This document shows positions 1-12,576 of a DNA stretch of 64,000 bases, one piece after another. The stretch's first letter is position 1. Every line of letters starts with the position of its first letter. Below the pieces are notes generated by a model that made no database searches, was not told the DNA's origin, and was given only the letters and a program-made list of their open reading frames with translations. The DNA is taken from assembly GCF_964199755.1 (NCBI RefSeq), contig NC_133897.1:167536678-167600677 (forward strand), written 5' to 3'. The translations under genes and the position numbers were made by a program. The DNA comes from Larus michahellis (lineage: Eukaryota > Chordata > Aves > Charadriiformes > Laridae).

Positions 1-3000
1 AAATGGCTTATAGAAGTGCAAGAGTCTACTACTGTGTGTAAAGTTTGAGACTGACGAATGAATCTTCTAAAGAGAGAGGCCAGACCTCAGTTCTCTACTC
101 AGTCAGTACAGACAGACACCCCATGGTAAACAATTTGAACGCGGTCCTTACTGTTCCCCATGGTTGTATAGTGCAGAGAAGAGAATTCAAGTTTGCCAGC
201 GCTCTCCTGGACAGCTTTTGCAGCTGTTAAAACCATGTTTCACTGAAAGACATTGGTTTATTGAAGCCAAAATGCTTCTTATACATCCTTTTTGATAGGA
301 AGGTGCTTAAGTAGATTGTCTGATTAGGTTGACAGAGAAACACCTGAATCAAAAGTCAGCTGTTCATCACTCCAGTTTCTGAAAATAAAGGAGATTTTTG
401 GAATTTCAAAATTCTGCTGATTATGATTCCAGAGGTAATAACCAATCATCTGTGCAGGAGAAAGAGGAGAACTGGCAGGACAGAGCAGTGTCATATGCCA
501 AAGACAGCCACAAGTTTGGTGTTGCTGGCTTTTTGTATTTAATCTTGTCTTGTAAATTTTCCATTTCTTTTTAAAGCCTGACTTACAGCTTGGGAATTTA
601 GAAAAGGAAAGGAAAAAAAACCAAAAAAAAAAAAAGGGGAAGTTTCTGATCCTTTTCTCACCAAAAGCAAATAAACAAAACAAGCTGGAGTACAAGCAAG
701 TGATTTTGTTGAAGATATGAGAGAGCAGAGGTGAAGCTTTTCAGGTCTCAGTGCAGAAATGCAAGATCTACCATCTTTCACTTGGTTCCAAACCTAATTT
801 CCAGTTGGACAGGTGTTCGGATAGCTGGTCTTTACGCTGTGTCATCCAAGGCAGGTGATGCAGCACTGTCTGAGTCCTTTCCTAGCACGCCATTGCCCAT
901 AGTCAGTGACTGATACCATTTCGAGAGGGCTCTCTAAACTTGGGGTACAGGCTTTGCTTTGAATCTTCCAGTCTTAACAAATGAAAGGTAGAGTCAATAT
1001 TTCTTTAATTTGTTTTCAGATCCTATCATTTGTGGGTGTAGGGGGTTAGCAGACATTGATGACTGAGCCCAGCCGTACTGCAGCCCAATGCTTATCACTT
1101 CATTTCATTGCAGACTACTGCCGTGTCCCTTGCTGCACTGTTTATATTTTGGAGTGTTACTGCTGTGATGGATAGGATGCACCAGGCACCTTATTATTCA
1201 TCGCTTTTGTAAGGAGAGTAATATTAAGCCTGAAATATTGTTGCTGGCAATGATAAGTGAAATCCCTCTTTAAGACTGAAAAATCAGAAACATCCTAACT
1301 TGTGAGTGAGGGTTGTTCTGACACAACCCTGACTATAGTCACAGACGAAGGCTGGAATCCGTCTCAGCAGCAGCTGCTGACTGGCACTGCAGTCTTGCTT
1401 TATAGTTTGTGAGCAGTCGCTGAACATATGCATATTCATAAGCAGTGCATTGGGAGCAGCGATAAGAGGTTCAGAGAGATTCATTCAATAAAGTCCAGGC
1501 CACAGAGCCACCAGCCAAAGTGCATGGGTCTGATCTTGAGCGAAAGAATCACAATGGGGGAGTAGAGGGAGAGGTGAAGTGAGATAACTTGGCATAGAGA
1601 ACAATGGAGTAAAAGACTGTTTTACTTCATGCCACAGAGCAAATCCCAGGGCACAGAAGAGGTAATCATTTAATCATTCAAAATTGAGAGGAAAAGAGTC
1701 GCCCACTTCTAACTTGGCTCCTCTTCAGCAGTGAGTAGTGAATCCTATTTGTTACCCATGGGTAAGATCCTTGTATCCAGAAATACGTTGTCTGCTGATA
1801 TCTGCTATGGACAAAAACCTTTGGAGAAAGTGTGGTGGTGTCCACCTGCCCTGGAGAAGTCCTGCAAAGCCCTAATGATTTTTTCTTCAATGCAGGCTCT
1901 AAACCATGCCCGTATTTTGTGTGCAGTTCACGTTGCACACTCTCCCAGGCTTTCTATGAAGACTGCTTCGTTGGTAAACAAGGAGAGTGCAAACAGGAAC
2001 AACCCCAGCACTGAGATATCAGTCTACCACACAGGAAAGCCAAATACACAGCTTGCACCCAGCAGCAGCTTCTCTTTATTATTATAGATATTACAGTAAC
2101 ATTTAGCTCTGACTGGGGGCCTGTTGTGCTGGGCTCTGCGTACACATGTAATGAGGCAGTTTAGGAGAGATTCGTCAGATAAATGGAGCCATCTGTGACA
2201 GTCACCCTGAACTCCCTTTGCAATCAACAGGCGCTTCCAGAGGGTAATTCCTCTTGTCCTAAAGTAGCCAGCTAAACAAGGAGAGATGAATCGTATTTTA
2301 AAATGCCTGGTTTTCTCCCTCTATTAAGGGGTGGTAGAGTGGTAGGGGTCTAAAATACTTTTCTTTACATGTATTAGAGATGAATCACATATTCTTCTCC
2401 TTTCCCAAGTGCTGAAGTAAGTGGCAGATGACTGTTTTGCTGCCTGTTCCCAAGGTTTTAAATTCATCCAACACTGTCTTTCTTCTTCCCAGGAAACATT
2501 TTCCATCTAGAAAACTCAAAGCAGTCTGCAAACACACAAAAAAATTATTCTCTGTTCCTCTGGGGTAGGCACTTGGCACAGACCCACAAGGACATTTTGG
2601 CTCTGTCCACGCTTGGAGACACCAGGCAGAAATGGTCGTTTCTTAGAGTCCATCTCTCTGTGTTAGCACTAGAAAAAGCGAACAGTGCAAGTCTGGGTGT
2701 CTCTGCACCCTCAGGTGTCTAAAATGCTGCAAGATCCTGACTTACTGGTGCATCAACAGTGCAGTTAGATGTTGTTCTGAAAGGAGTTTATTGGAGGACA
2801 AGAATTTAAGCGTAGTGTCCTTGAACACAAAGACAGAGAAACAGCTCTGAGTATTGGCTTCCCAATGGGCAAATTGGGAATAACAAACAAGCACTGGACT
2901 TGGACAGGATGGCTGGGAGAGAGAATTGAAAAATGCATGCTGGAGCTTTGAGCAAAAGCTTGGCATGGGCAATAAGTACTGTTAACACCTGGGCAATCCC

Positions 3001-4385
3001 CTTGGCTTGCTGGTAGGGTTGAGGCTCCCTCTTATTGCATTCAAGTGGCACATTTTAATGAGAAGTAGCTATGTTAATTACTTGGGATGTTCCTTCCTGA
3101 TAAGTCTTTCGGAGCTGGTTGGTAAACGCGTCCCTTTTCAGGCCACACGGGCACTTTAAAATATCCCCAGACATCTACTTGCTGCCTAAGAAATCCCCTA
3201 CCCCAGCTGCATGCTAAAGAAAGGCTGCACACTCTCCATGTCTAACACCATTGCATCCCAGAGCCCTGTTATACAGCAAAACAGTCACAAAAGTATCTAC
3301 AGTAGTCCAAGGGAATCTCACCTGGGGATAAGTGTCCAAGGACCCTGTGATGTGATGTGGGCCTACCGAAGTAGAGAAGAACTTTAATATTTAGCATGAC
3401 TTTATTTATTGGGTTGACCTGATTAGCCTGGCTACTTTTGGATCCTTATCTCTCCAGAGCAGGAGAGGTTCCCTTGAAACTGCCCAATACATAAGTTTAG
3501 AGAATACATCATTATCGACAGGATCTCTTAGATCATATACACATATAATTTTCTCTTTCCTTATCGCTTCTTAATAGCATCTCAGGCTATTTGCACTCAG
3601 ACTTGGCTATAACCGGAAAGATAAGTACCTCCTCCAGAAGCTGACTGTCTCTTTCTGTCCTTTTCAAAAATATGCTTTCAGTTTGGAGAATCCAGAGGAA
3701 TGTCAAAGCATGGCGCTCTCAGCTGCCGAGTTCCTACCTCTTTGCAAACCAGCAAGTAAGTTACAACTTTCGTCTTCATTTCAGAGCCTATGGAAGGTTC
3801 TATGCTATGCTTAGAGCCTAAGACTTACTGTAATGAGGAAAAAAAAAAATGACATCAAAGCTGTCATTACCTTTGGCAAGCAATTTTATTATAGGTGCAT
3901 GAGGTGTGCTCTGAAGTCTCTCCCCATTTACTTCTCTATCTTCTGCCTGCTGTGCCTCCAGCCCTCATTCATAATGAATTCTGATGTTTCATGGAAGTGA
4001 CCCATACTGGGCTGCATCAGTATGGTGGTGTCTGCTTGGATTACCTTTGGGAAGGTGCTAATGAGAGGTGGCAGGGCTATTACAGAGTAGAGCAGCTCTG
4101 GGAAAGAGCCATGTTTCAGCTGAGCACACCTGGGATGCCCAGAGCTGACAGTGATCACATTATGCAATTAAAAAACAAAGTTCAGGAAGTGTCAAGCCAT
4201 GCAGCACTTGGTTTGTGAATCATCCAAGAAAGCCTCCTTCACATCCCATTTATTGTGGGAGGGACACAGCTCAGAAGTGACATCCCTTTTTACTCATCTG
4301 CATTCCCCCATTAGAAACAGGATGCACAAACTGAAGCTGCTCTGACTAAATACAACTCCTGCTAAATACTTTCAATGAGAATTTA
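1..4385. other. No gene seen; unique-looking noncoding DNA
   Basis: I see no convincing exon, RNA gene or recognisable repeat here. Reading frames are short and lack family motifs or paired splice signals. An A-rich stretch lies at about 596-640 and a short A run at about 3838-3849. The block may be intergenic or intronic DNA of a neighbouring gene whose exons lie outside the window. Confidence 0.5.
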
Positions 4386-5010
4386 GAATCATAGAAAGTG
4401 TAGAGTTGGAAAGGACCTTAAAGATCATCTCGTTCCAATGCCCCTGTCATGGGCAGGGACACCTCCCACTAGACCAGGTTGCTCAAAGCCCCATCCAACC
4501 TGGCCTTGAACACCTCCAGGCATGGGGCAGCCACAGCTTCTCTGGACAACCTGTTCCAGTCCCTCACCACCCTCACAATAAAGAATTTCTTCTTGATATC
4601 TAATCTAAATCTCCCCTCTTTCAGTTGAAAACCATTACCCCTCGTCCTATCACTACACTGCCTGATAAAGAGTCCCTCTCCATCTTTCTGGTAGACCACC
4701 TTTATGTACTGGAAGAGGCTCTAAGGTCTCCCCAGAGCCTTCTTTTCTCCAGGCTGAACAATCCCATCTCTCGCAGCCTGTCTTCAGAGGAGAGGTGCTC
4801 CAGCCTTCTGATCATCTTTGTGACCTCCTCTGGACTTGCTCCAACAGGTCTATGTCTTTTTGTGTTGGGGGCCCCAGAACTGGAAGTAGTACTGCAGGTG
4901 GGGTCTCACAAGAGTGGAATAGAGGGACAGAATCACCTTGTGCACCCAAGCCCAGAAAGCAACCACATCCTGGGCTGCATCAAAATAAGTGCAGCCAGCA
5001 GGTTGCCCTC
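4386..5010 (-). mobile_element. CR1 LINE, 5'-truncated, with an internal inverted block
   Basis: This is the 3' part of a CR1 non-LTR retrotransposon lying antisense. Position 4386 carries the terminal GAATCATAGAA-type repeat. The minus-strand frame 4469-4699 encodes the CR1 C-terminal tail, with recognisable words such as DRTRGNGF, RFRLDIKKKFF and LEVFKARLDGAL. The match to CR1 continues antisense to about 4938. From about 4939 to 5010 the next consensus segment is present but in the opposite orientation. It is followed by a small hairpin (CCCAAC/GTTGGG) at about 5013-5029. Truncation and inversion mean it cannot be active. Confidence 0.9.
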
Positions 5011-5040
5011 AACCCAACTCTCTGTTGGGTAGATGTAGGA

Positions 5041-6998
5041 ATTCTTGAGAGAATTTAATAACATGTATCACAAACTAGGTCAGGCCAAAATTTGCAAAAG
5101 TTAGGAGAGGCTGTTATGAAGTCAGCAAGTCTTTTCTACCTTTGCACTTTCCTTGGGCTGGATAAAAACAGTTCATATATGAAGCCCATGATCTGTAACG
5201 GTCTTCTGAATGAATCATTTCAAAATGACCCTGCGCTTTGCCAAGATGTCTGCTAGTGCAGATGAGTCAAATCTAGCTCTTCATTCATAAAATTAAAATC
5301 CACCTTTCCTTTTGTTTTTCTTGTTTGTTCTCTTTTTGTTGCTGTTTGTTGTTGTAGTATTACATCAACACCCTGATTCAGCCCTACAGAGAATGAATTT
5401 ACCTTTATTGAATTTCACAGCCGAGGTGAGCTTCGCCTGTATATTTTCATAAATGTTCTGTTACAGTCAGTGGACAACAGTTGATTCAGATACCATATAA
5501 AATAACCAAGGTTATTGTGCTGTCCTGCATTTACCAGTCAAGAAGGTTATGGATGGCAACTAATTTGATTCCCTAGAGTCAGTACAGAATATTTTTTGCA
5601 AGGAAAGCCAGGGATCAGGGAACTCTTTTGTGTAATTGCAAGCTGAACTCACATTCATTCTTCCATTTGGAGTCAAAAATATTGTGTGAAGAGCTAGTGA
5701 CAATGACATACCATCACCTAATATAAAATCAAATGCAGTTTTATTGCTGACTTTCTAGAAAGCTCACTAGTTAAAATAGGCATAAAATGATGGAGTATTA
5801 TGTGGCAGAGAAAAATAATCAAACAATCTTTTAGGCAGGAAAATCTGAAGTTCAGGTTGGAAATAGAGTGAACATTGTTTTATTAATTTTTCTTCTGAGA
5901 TCTGACAAATTTAACAAGGTTTTAATAAAAATGATTTACTTTACCAACTTTCCTTCTACCAAACAGTCCCTATCTCTCCATATGCATAAGATGCCAGCTG
6001 GAAGCGTGTGTTGGGTACTGACATACAAATTATTAGCACAACATGTATTTTTCTTTCCTTGAGAATGTCTATATCCAGCCTGGAACAGAGTGTATTATTC
6101 CTGTTCGTATTTATCTCATTAATGCACTTACATATTGACTCCGCTTCCTCCTCAAGAAAACCACACAGCAGAGAATTCCAGGGCCAGATTCTCATTCTTT
6201 CACTCCTTGAATACAAATCTTACCCTTAAGTGTATTTTTCTACAATTTACAAAAACTGAAAATGATTTCCTAAGTATGAATATCAATTGTCTTCAAAACA
6301 TTTTGGTTCAATGTTAAGCGCCTTTTCACTATGTGCTGTGAATGACTTTCCTGAAAGGAGATGAAAGAGAGTATATATATATATAAATAACATTGTGGAA
6401 AACTCAGAAAAAAACCTCCGAAAACAACAAAAGCTAGACTTAATTTTGATTTTGGATGTATTTAAAAATAGCATTCTGGCTAACAACAGATTAGTTTGCA
6501 CCTCCTGGCCACTGCTTCACTTCAGAGTTCCTGTTTCCCTCTTTTTTCCCATCCATTAGATTGAAATGTCTTTTCCAAAACAGGCTCCCTTTGATGTTAT
6601 ATTAACCATGCCTGTATCCAGATGAGCCTGGCCACCTTGGCTGAACAAGGCAAAAAAAATATATGTATAAAGTTACCTTCTGATTTAATCCAGATCTGCA
6701 TTCAGAATCAGGTACATGTAGGCTGTGGCATGCATTTGTGTTGCAATTTTATTTTCCTTCAGAGGGGTTGAGTAGGAAAGGGAAATAAGAGCTTTTTCTT
6801 AATTTTCTTCTCCTCTCCACCAAAATCATCTTAAAACCAATGAGAGCTCTTTAAGTATTGCGTACTGAGCTCTGCTTGGTTTCTGCTAGCTCACAGGCTG
6901 GCTAGTCACTGGAAAGTCACTTTGCTAGGTAACCACTGTACCCATCTCTAATGAAATCTAAGTCTATTTTTGTTGTTGGTTGCTTTGGATTTTTTTCA
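5041..6998. other. No gene seen; AT-rich noncoding DNA
   Basis: AT-rich sequence with a T-rich stretch at about 5310-5360 and a short TA dinucleotide run near 6372-6386. No exon-like or repeat-derived stretch could be supported. Confidence 0.5.
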
Positions 6999-9900
6999 CA
7001 GAATCACAGAATCACAGAATCTTAGTGGTTGGAAGGGACGTTTGAGATCATTGAGTCCAACCACATAAAAAAAAAAAAGCACCCACCAACTAAACTCCAC
7101 ACCCACAACCCCACACACAACACCCCAGCACAAACCAATAATCTTGGGCACTAGAGCATGCCCTGAAGAGCCATGTCTACACGTTTCTTAAATACCTCCA
7201 GGGATGGTGACTCCACCACCTCCCTGGGCAGGCTGTTCCAGTGCCTGACCACTCTTTCAGTAAAGTAATTTTTCCTAATATCTAATCTAAATCTCCCTTG
7301 CCGCTGCTTCATACCGTTTCCTCTGGTCCTGTCGTTATTCCCTTGGGAGAAGAGGCCAACCCCTGCCTCTCTACAGTTTCCTTTCAGGTAGCTGTAGAGG
7401 GCAATGAGGTCTCCCCTCAGCCTCCTTTTCTCAAAACTAAACATGCCCAGTTCCCTCAGCCTCTCCTCATAGGACTTGTTCTCCAGACCCCTCACCAGCT
7501 TGGTGCCTCTCCTCTGGACACGCTCCAGCACTTCAATGTCTTTCCTGTAGTGAGGGGCCCAGAACTGAACACAGTACTCGAGGTGAGGCCTCACCAATGC
7601 CGAGTACAGAGGCACGATGACTTCTCTACTCCTGCTGGCCACGCTATTCCTGATACAAGCCAGGATGCTATTGGCCTTCTTGGCCACCTGGGCACACTGC
7701 TGGCTCATGTTAAGCCGGCTGTCCACTAACACTCCCAGGCCCTTTTCTTCCAGGCAGCTTTCCAGCCACTCTTCCCCAAGCCTGTAGCGTTGCCTGGGGT
7801 TGTTGTGACCAAAATGCAGGACCTGGCACTTGGCCTTATTAAAACTCATCGCATTGGCCTTGGCCCATTGATCCAACCTGTCTAGATCCCTCTGTAGAGC
7901 CTTCCTACCCTCAAGCAGATCAACACTCCCACCTAGTTTGGTGTCATCCGCAAACTTACTGAGGGTGCATTCAATCCCCTTGTCTAGATCATCAATAAAG
8001 ATATTGAACAAGACTGGCCCCAAAACTGAGCCCTGAGGGACACCACTGATGACCGGCCGCCAACCAGATTTTGCTCCATTAATCACAACTCGCTGGGCAC
8101 GACCATCCAGCCAGTTTTTTATCCAGCGGAGGGTACACTTGTCTATGCCATGATTCTCCAGTTTCTCCAGGAGAATGCCGTGGGGGACGGTGTCGAAGGC
8201 CTTACCAAAGTCCAGGTAGACAACATCCACAGCCTTCCCCTCATCGAGAAAGCGGGTCACATGGTCATAGAAAGAGATCAAGTTGGTCAGGCAGGACCTC
8301 CCTTTCATAAACCCATGCTGTCTGGCCCTGATCCCTTGGCTGCCCTTCCCTTGCCTTGAGAGCTCACTCAGGATGATCCTCTCCATGACCTTTCCCGGTA
8401 CCGAGGTAAGGCTGACAGGCCTGTAGTTTCCGGGATCCTCCTTCTGGCCCTTCTTGCAGATGGGCGTCACATTGGCCACCCTCCAGTCATCCTGCACCTC
8501 TCCTGTTGACCAGGATTGTTGATAGATAATGGAGAGAGGCTTGGTGAGCTCTCCTGCCAGCTCCCTGAGAACCTTTGGGTGAATCCCATCCGGCCCCATA
8601 GACTTATGCGTGGCCAGGTGCATAAGTAAATCATTAACTACTTCCTCCTGGATTACAGGGGAGTTGTCCTGTTCTCTATTCTTATCTTCCAGCCCAAGAA
8701 GCTGAACACCCTGGGGGTAGCTGGTCTGACTACTAAAGACAGAGGCAAAGAAGGCATTAAGTATCTCAGCCTTCTCCTCATCCTTGGCTGCAAGGTTTCC
8801 CCCCGCATCCGGTAAGGGATGGACATTCTCTGTCACTCTCTTTTTGTTGATGTATTTATAGAAACTTTTTTTGTTGTCCCTTATGTTAATTGCCAGGTTG
8901 AGTTCCAGCTGGGCTTTTGCCTTCCTGATTTTTTCTCTGTATGACCTAACACGATCTCTGTACTCCTCCTGAGTTGCCTGTCCCCTCTTCCAAAGGTGGT
9001 AAACCTTCCTTTTTTCCTTAAGTCCCATCAAGAGCTCTTTGTTCATCCAGGCCGGCCATTTTCCCCGCCCTTCAATTGTGTGCCTCATGGGGACAGCCTG
9101 CTCCTGGGCCTTTAGGATTTCCCTCTTAAAAAGCATCCAGCCTTCCTGGGCTCCTTTGTCTCTCAGGACTACCTCCCACGGGACTCTCCCAACCAGGGTT
9201 CTGAACAGGCTAAAGTCTGCCCACCGGAAGTCCAAGATGAAGGTTTTGTTAACCCCCTTCCTTACCTCACTATGGATGGAAAACTTAACCATTTCATGGT
9301 CACTAAGCCCAAGACGGCCTCCGACCTCCATGTCCCCCACTAGCCCTTCTTTGTGAACAGTAGGTCTAGCAAGGCACCTCCCCTGGTAGGCTCACCTACC
9401 ATTTCTGTCAGGAAGTTATCCTCCATACACTCGCGGAACCTCCTAGCCTGCCTGCTCTCTGCTGTGTTATATTTCCAGCAGATGTCTGGTAAGTTGAAGT
9501 CCCCAACTAGAACAAGGGCTGGCGTTTGCGAGACTGCAGCCAGTCGCTTATAGAATACCTCATCAACCTGCTCATCCTGGTTGGGTGGTCTATAGCAGAC
9601 TCCCAGCACAAAATCACCTCTGTTAGCCTTCCCTTTCACCCTTACCCATAAACACTCAACTCCTTCATCACTGGAGTCTATCTCTATAGAGTCAAACAAC
9701 TCCCTAATGTACAGAGACACACCACCCCCCCCTCCTTCCTTGCCTATTCCTTCTGAAGAGCTTATAGCCACTCATTGCAGCATTCCAGTCATGACCGTCA
9801 TCCCACCACGTTTCCGTGATGGCGACTATGTCGTAGTTGTCCTGCCGCACAATGGCTTCTAGCTCATCCTGTTTGTTGCCCATGCTACGTGCATTAGCGT

Positions 9901-10015
9901 GGATGCACTTGACCTGGGCTACTGATTTCACCCCCAGTGATTTTTGTATTTTGGCCTTTTCATACCAACATGTTCTGTTGGTGAGAAGCACCGGAATTAA
10001 TACATGTTCAGTCAA
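6999..10015 (-). mobile_element. CR1 LINE, nearly complete ORF2 copy
   Basis: A roughly 3 kb CR1 non-LTR retrotransposon in antisense orientation. The 3' end is at about 6999, where three tandem CACAGAAT units (ATTCTGTG on the element strand) form the CR1 terminus. An A-rich patch at about 7067-7078 lies in its 3'UTR. Coding sequence runs from 7151 to about 10015 and covers the endonuclease and reverse transcriptase of ORF2. No ORF1 is visible beyond 10015, so the copy is 5'-truncated near the start of ORF2; full-length CR1 is about 4.5 kb. The relatively intact ORF suggests it is one of the younger copies in the window. Confidence 0.93.
7151..10015 (-). pseudogene. CR1 ORF2 (endonuclease-reverse transcriptase), two frameshifts
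   Basis: ORF2 is the polyprotein that nicks target DNA and copies CR1 RNA by target-primed reverse transcription. Three minus-strand frames together cover it. 10015-9704 holds the start of the APE-type endonuclease (NARSMGNK, ITETWW). 9771-9340 holds more endonuclease (LVGDFNLPDICW, LLDLLF). 9340-7151 is a 729-codon open frame beginning just before the endonuclease SDHEM motif at residues 13-17, followed by the reverse transcriptase: LDFGKAFD at 376-383, PQGSVLGP at 435-442 and the catalytic FADD at 463-466, then the CR1 C-terminal tail. The first frame break lies at a run of eight C at about 9725-9732, the second near 9345-9355. The RT part looks enzymatically plausible, but the whole ORF is broken. 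Confidence 0.9.
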
Positions 10016-10699
10016 GGACCTAACGCTTTCTCTTATGAGCCCCAGATGGCAACTATTGTTTTGAACAAGGCACTGGTGGATAAGGCTGCACTAAAAAAAG
10101 CCAGTGCTGGGTGTGAAGTTAAATGGTTCCGGGTCATACTCAAGAATGCCAAACCTACTTCTTTTTCTCACTTTTTACCACCAGGGATTTTCTTTAGTTT
10201 TCCTAATCATAAAATTCAACCATCTCTGCTGTTTGTGACTGTCCTTCCACTTATGGACAGGGATAGCATTGCTGCTATTGTTGTTGCAGGACCGCCCATC
10301 ATCCAGTACAAAATCAAGGATATGCTGGATTGGGTTATGTGCAATGAAAAGATCCTTTCTGTCCTACAGAGCCATGGAGTGGCTACACAGCCATGGAGTG
10401 ACAAGATGAAGGGAGGAAATGAAGACCTGAGGAAGAAAGCAATTTCCCCTAGGTCTCAGAGCAGCATGGCAGCAGAGATAGCAAAGGACACAACCCCTTC
10501 AGGCACTCTGTTCAACTCCTGCTGTGGTGGCCAATACGTGGCCTCATGCTCAGGGAAGATCTGCCTGTTCCCTCTGCAGTTCCATCTGCTCCTACACTGC
10601 TCTTTCTCCTGCCCAGTTGAGGGCAAGAAAAAACTGGGAGAAAAACAAGTAATGCTGGGTCTGGATCTTGGCCCACTAATGACAAAGGCTGTCAGATAA
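10004..10699 (+). other. Long open reading frame, no recognised family
   Basis: A 231-codon plus-strand ORF starting at the 5' edge of the antisense CR1 and running into adjoining DNA. I recognise no domain in it. It contains Cys- and Ser-rich stretches and a low-complexity hydrophobic segment in the second half, and has no obvious promoter or splice signals. An ORF this long is uncommon by chance in 64 kb, but codon choice and composition do not look like a conserved gene. It is most likely a chance ORF. Confidence 0.2.
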
Positions 10700-11723
10700 C
10701 GTCATTCATCACCTGTTATTGCTGCTCTGAGGCTTTTTGCTAGGGGATGCCCAACTTGAGGGCATCCATGGGGCTGTTCCTGCTTGGTTTTGGCCCCTGT
10801 TGTTTTTGGTGGACAGCAGTTATAGTTTCTAGGACTGAAGTAAGATCCTCTTTCTCCCCCTGGAAAGAACATCTTGGTCTCTTTTTCCCTTTTCTCTCCT
10901 GCTGGCCCTGTTCCACATGCACATACTCAATTTAGTCCAGAGATGCTTTTTCATTAACAGAGCTGAACTAATGTCGCCTGTTTTCCCCTTTATCATTTTG
11001 ATAAGCTCCATCTGTCCCAGGGGGAGGGAGGGAAGAGTTTCAGAGTATAAAGATGGACTGCTGGAGCCATCTGAGAAAGAAAACCAGAAAAAAGGCAATG
11101 CACACACACAAAAAAGGAAAACAGAACTCTATGTTGGTTCATCCATGGTGTTGATACAGACAAGCTGGGTAATAGATTACTGACTGGTGCTCTGTCTTTG
11201 CATGAGGCCATTAATCATGACTATTGCCTGGCTTGATTTATTTTTAAAGACTGCAGTAAGCTGGCAGTATCTGTGAGGGAAAGTATTCAAGCTTCACATA
11301 TGTCAGGCAGAGAGAGCAGAGCGCGATGGGAACAGGCAGCAGACGGTGAGCTTCAAAGGAACAGAAAAATAAAAACCCCCTGCAGCAAAGAATGCCTCAG
11401 AGACAAAACGGGAAGCCTACAGCCTGCTATGCTATTCAGGAAGATTTTATTAGTAGGCTGTAAAACCCCAAGCAGGAGAGTTGGGCTGGTCTGTTTTAAA
11501 GGGACATGGAGGAGGTTTTTAGACTTTCCTAGGTAATTCGTAATCCCTGCCAAAACTAAATATTTGTCATGTTGCAACCTCAACTGTGTTGTTTTTTGTC
11601 TGGCAGGGAACACATCCATTCACACTGGAGAAGCAATCTTACTCTGCGAGAGTGAGGTGCTTGCAGTCACTTTCCATTTCACAGTCCCACAGAGCCAGGC
11701 CTGGATATTAGGTATTTGTGGTG
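10016..11723. other. No supported gene
   Basis: Apart from the unassigned ORF at 10004-10699, this stretch holds no motif-bearing frame, RNA gene or clear repeat. Confidence 0.45.
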
Positions 11724-12246
11724 CATAGAATCATAGAATGGTTCGGGTTAGAAGGGACCTTAAAGATCGTCTAGTTCCAACCCTTCTGCCCTGGGTAGGG
11801 ACACCTCCCACGAGATCAGGTTGCTCAAAGCTCCATCCAGCCTGGTCTTGAACACCTTCAGGGATTGGGGCATTCACAGCTTCTCTGGGCAACCTGTTCC
11901 AGTGCCTCACCACCCTCACAGTAAAGAATTTCTTCCTAATATCTAATCTAAATCTCCCCTCTTTCAGTTTAAAACTGTTCCCCCTCATCCTATCATTACA
12001 CTCACTCATAAAGAGTCCCTCCCCATCTTTCCTGTAGGCCCCCTTTAGGTACTGGAAGGCTGCTATAAGGTCTCCCTGAAGCCTTCTCTTCTTCAGGTTG
12101 AATGACCCCAACTCTCTCAGCCTGTCCTCATAGCATAGGTGCTCCATCCCTCTGATCATCTTTGTGGCCCTCCGTTGGACCCATTCCAACAGGTCCATGT
12201 CCTTCTTGTGTTGAGGACTCCAGAGCTGGACGCAGTACTCCATCAT
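11724..12246 (-). mobile_element. CR1 LINE 3' fragment
   Basis: Antisense CR1 fragment. The 3' terminus at 11724 reads CATAGAATCATAGAATGG. The minus-strand frame includes the CR1 C-terminal part ([47 protein letters not shown]). Similarity stops at about 12246, where the element is 5'-truncated. The open frame extends past this edge into unrelated DNA to 12372. Confidence 0.9.
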
Positions 12247-12484
12247 GAACTCTCTTTTTGTTTTGGGTCCCCATGTGCCACCAGTTGACCTAAACTGGGA
12301 CCTCTTCACCAACAGAGCCAAAGGCTGATGAGTCAGTCCTGTAATTAGGCCCTTTACCCATTGAAAGCACATGAAGTAGGGTGTCTTTTGTTACAGGAAA
12401 ACTATAAAATGCAAGATATCTTTATGTATTTTACAACTGTGCTTGGAGGCCTGGCAGACATAGAAGCCTCCTACCAGCTGGTAT

Positions 12485-12540
12485 TGTGTGTATATGTGTG
12501 TGTGTATATATATATATATAAATATATATATATATAATCG
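12485..12540. repeat. Compound (TG)n/(TA)n microsatellite
   Basis: Alternating TG then TA dinucleotides, followed directly by a CR1 3' stub and a second short TG run at about 12574-12590. Expected to vary in length between individuals. Confidence 0.85.
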
Positions 12541-12576
12541 TCATCATAGAATCATCATAGGTTGGAAGGAACCTTG
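12541..12576 (-). mobile_element. CR1 3' terminal stub
   Basis: A roughly 35-bp piece, TCATAGAATCATCATAGG followed by TTGGAAGGAACCTT, matches the last bases of an antisense CR1. It sits between two dinucleotide runs, so the rest was either never inserted or was replaced by repeat expansion. Confidence 0.6.

Noticed and set aside
7298-7729. Plus-strand ORFs at 7298-7729, 8150-8359, 9039-9356 and 51977-52456.
   Set aside because: They are antisense shadows of CR1 coding sequence.
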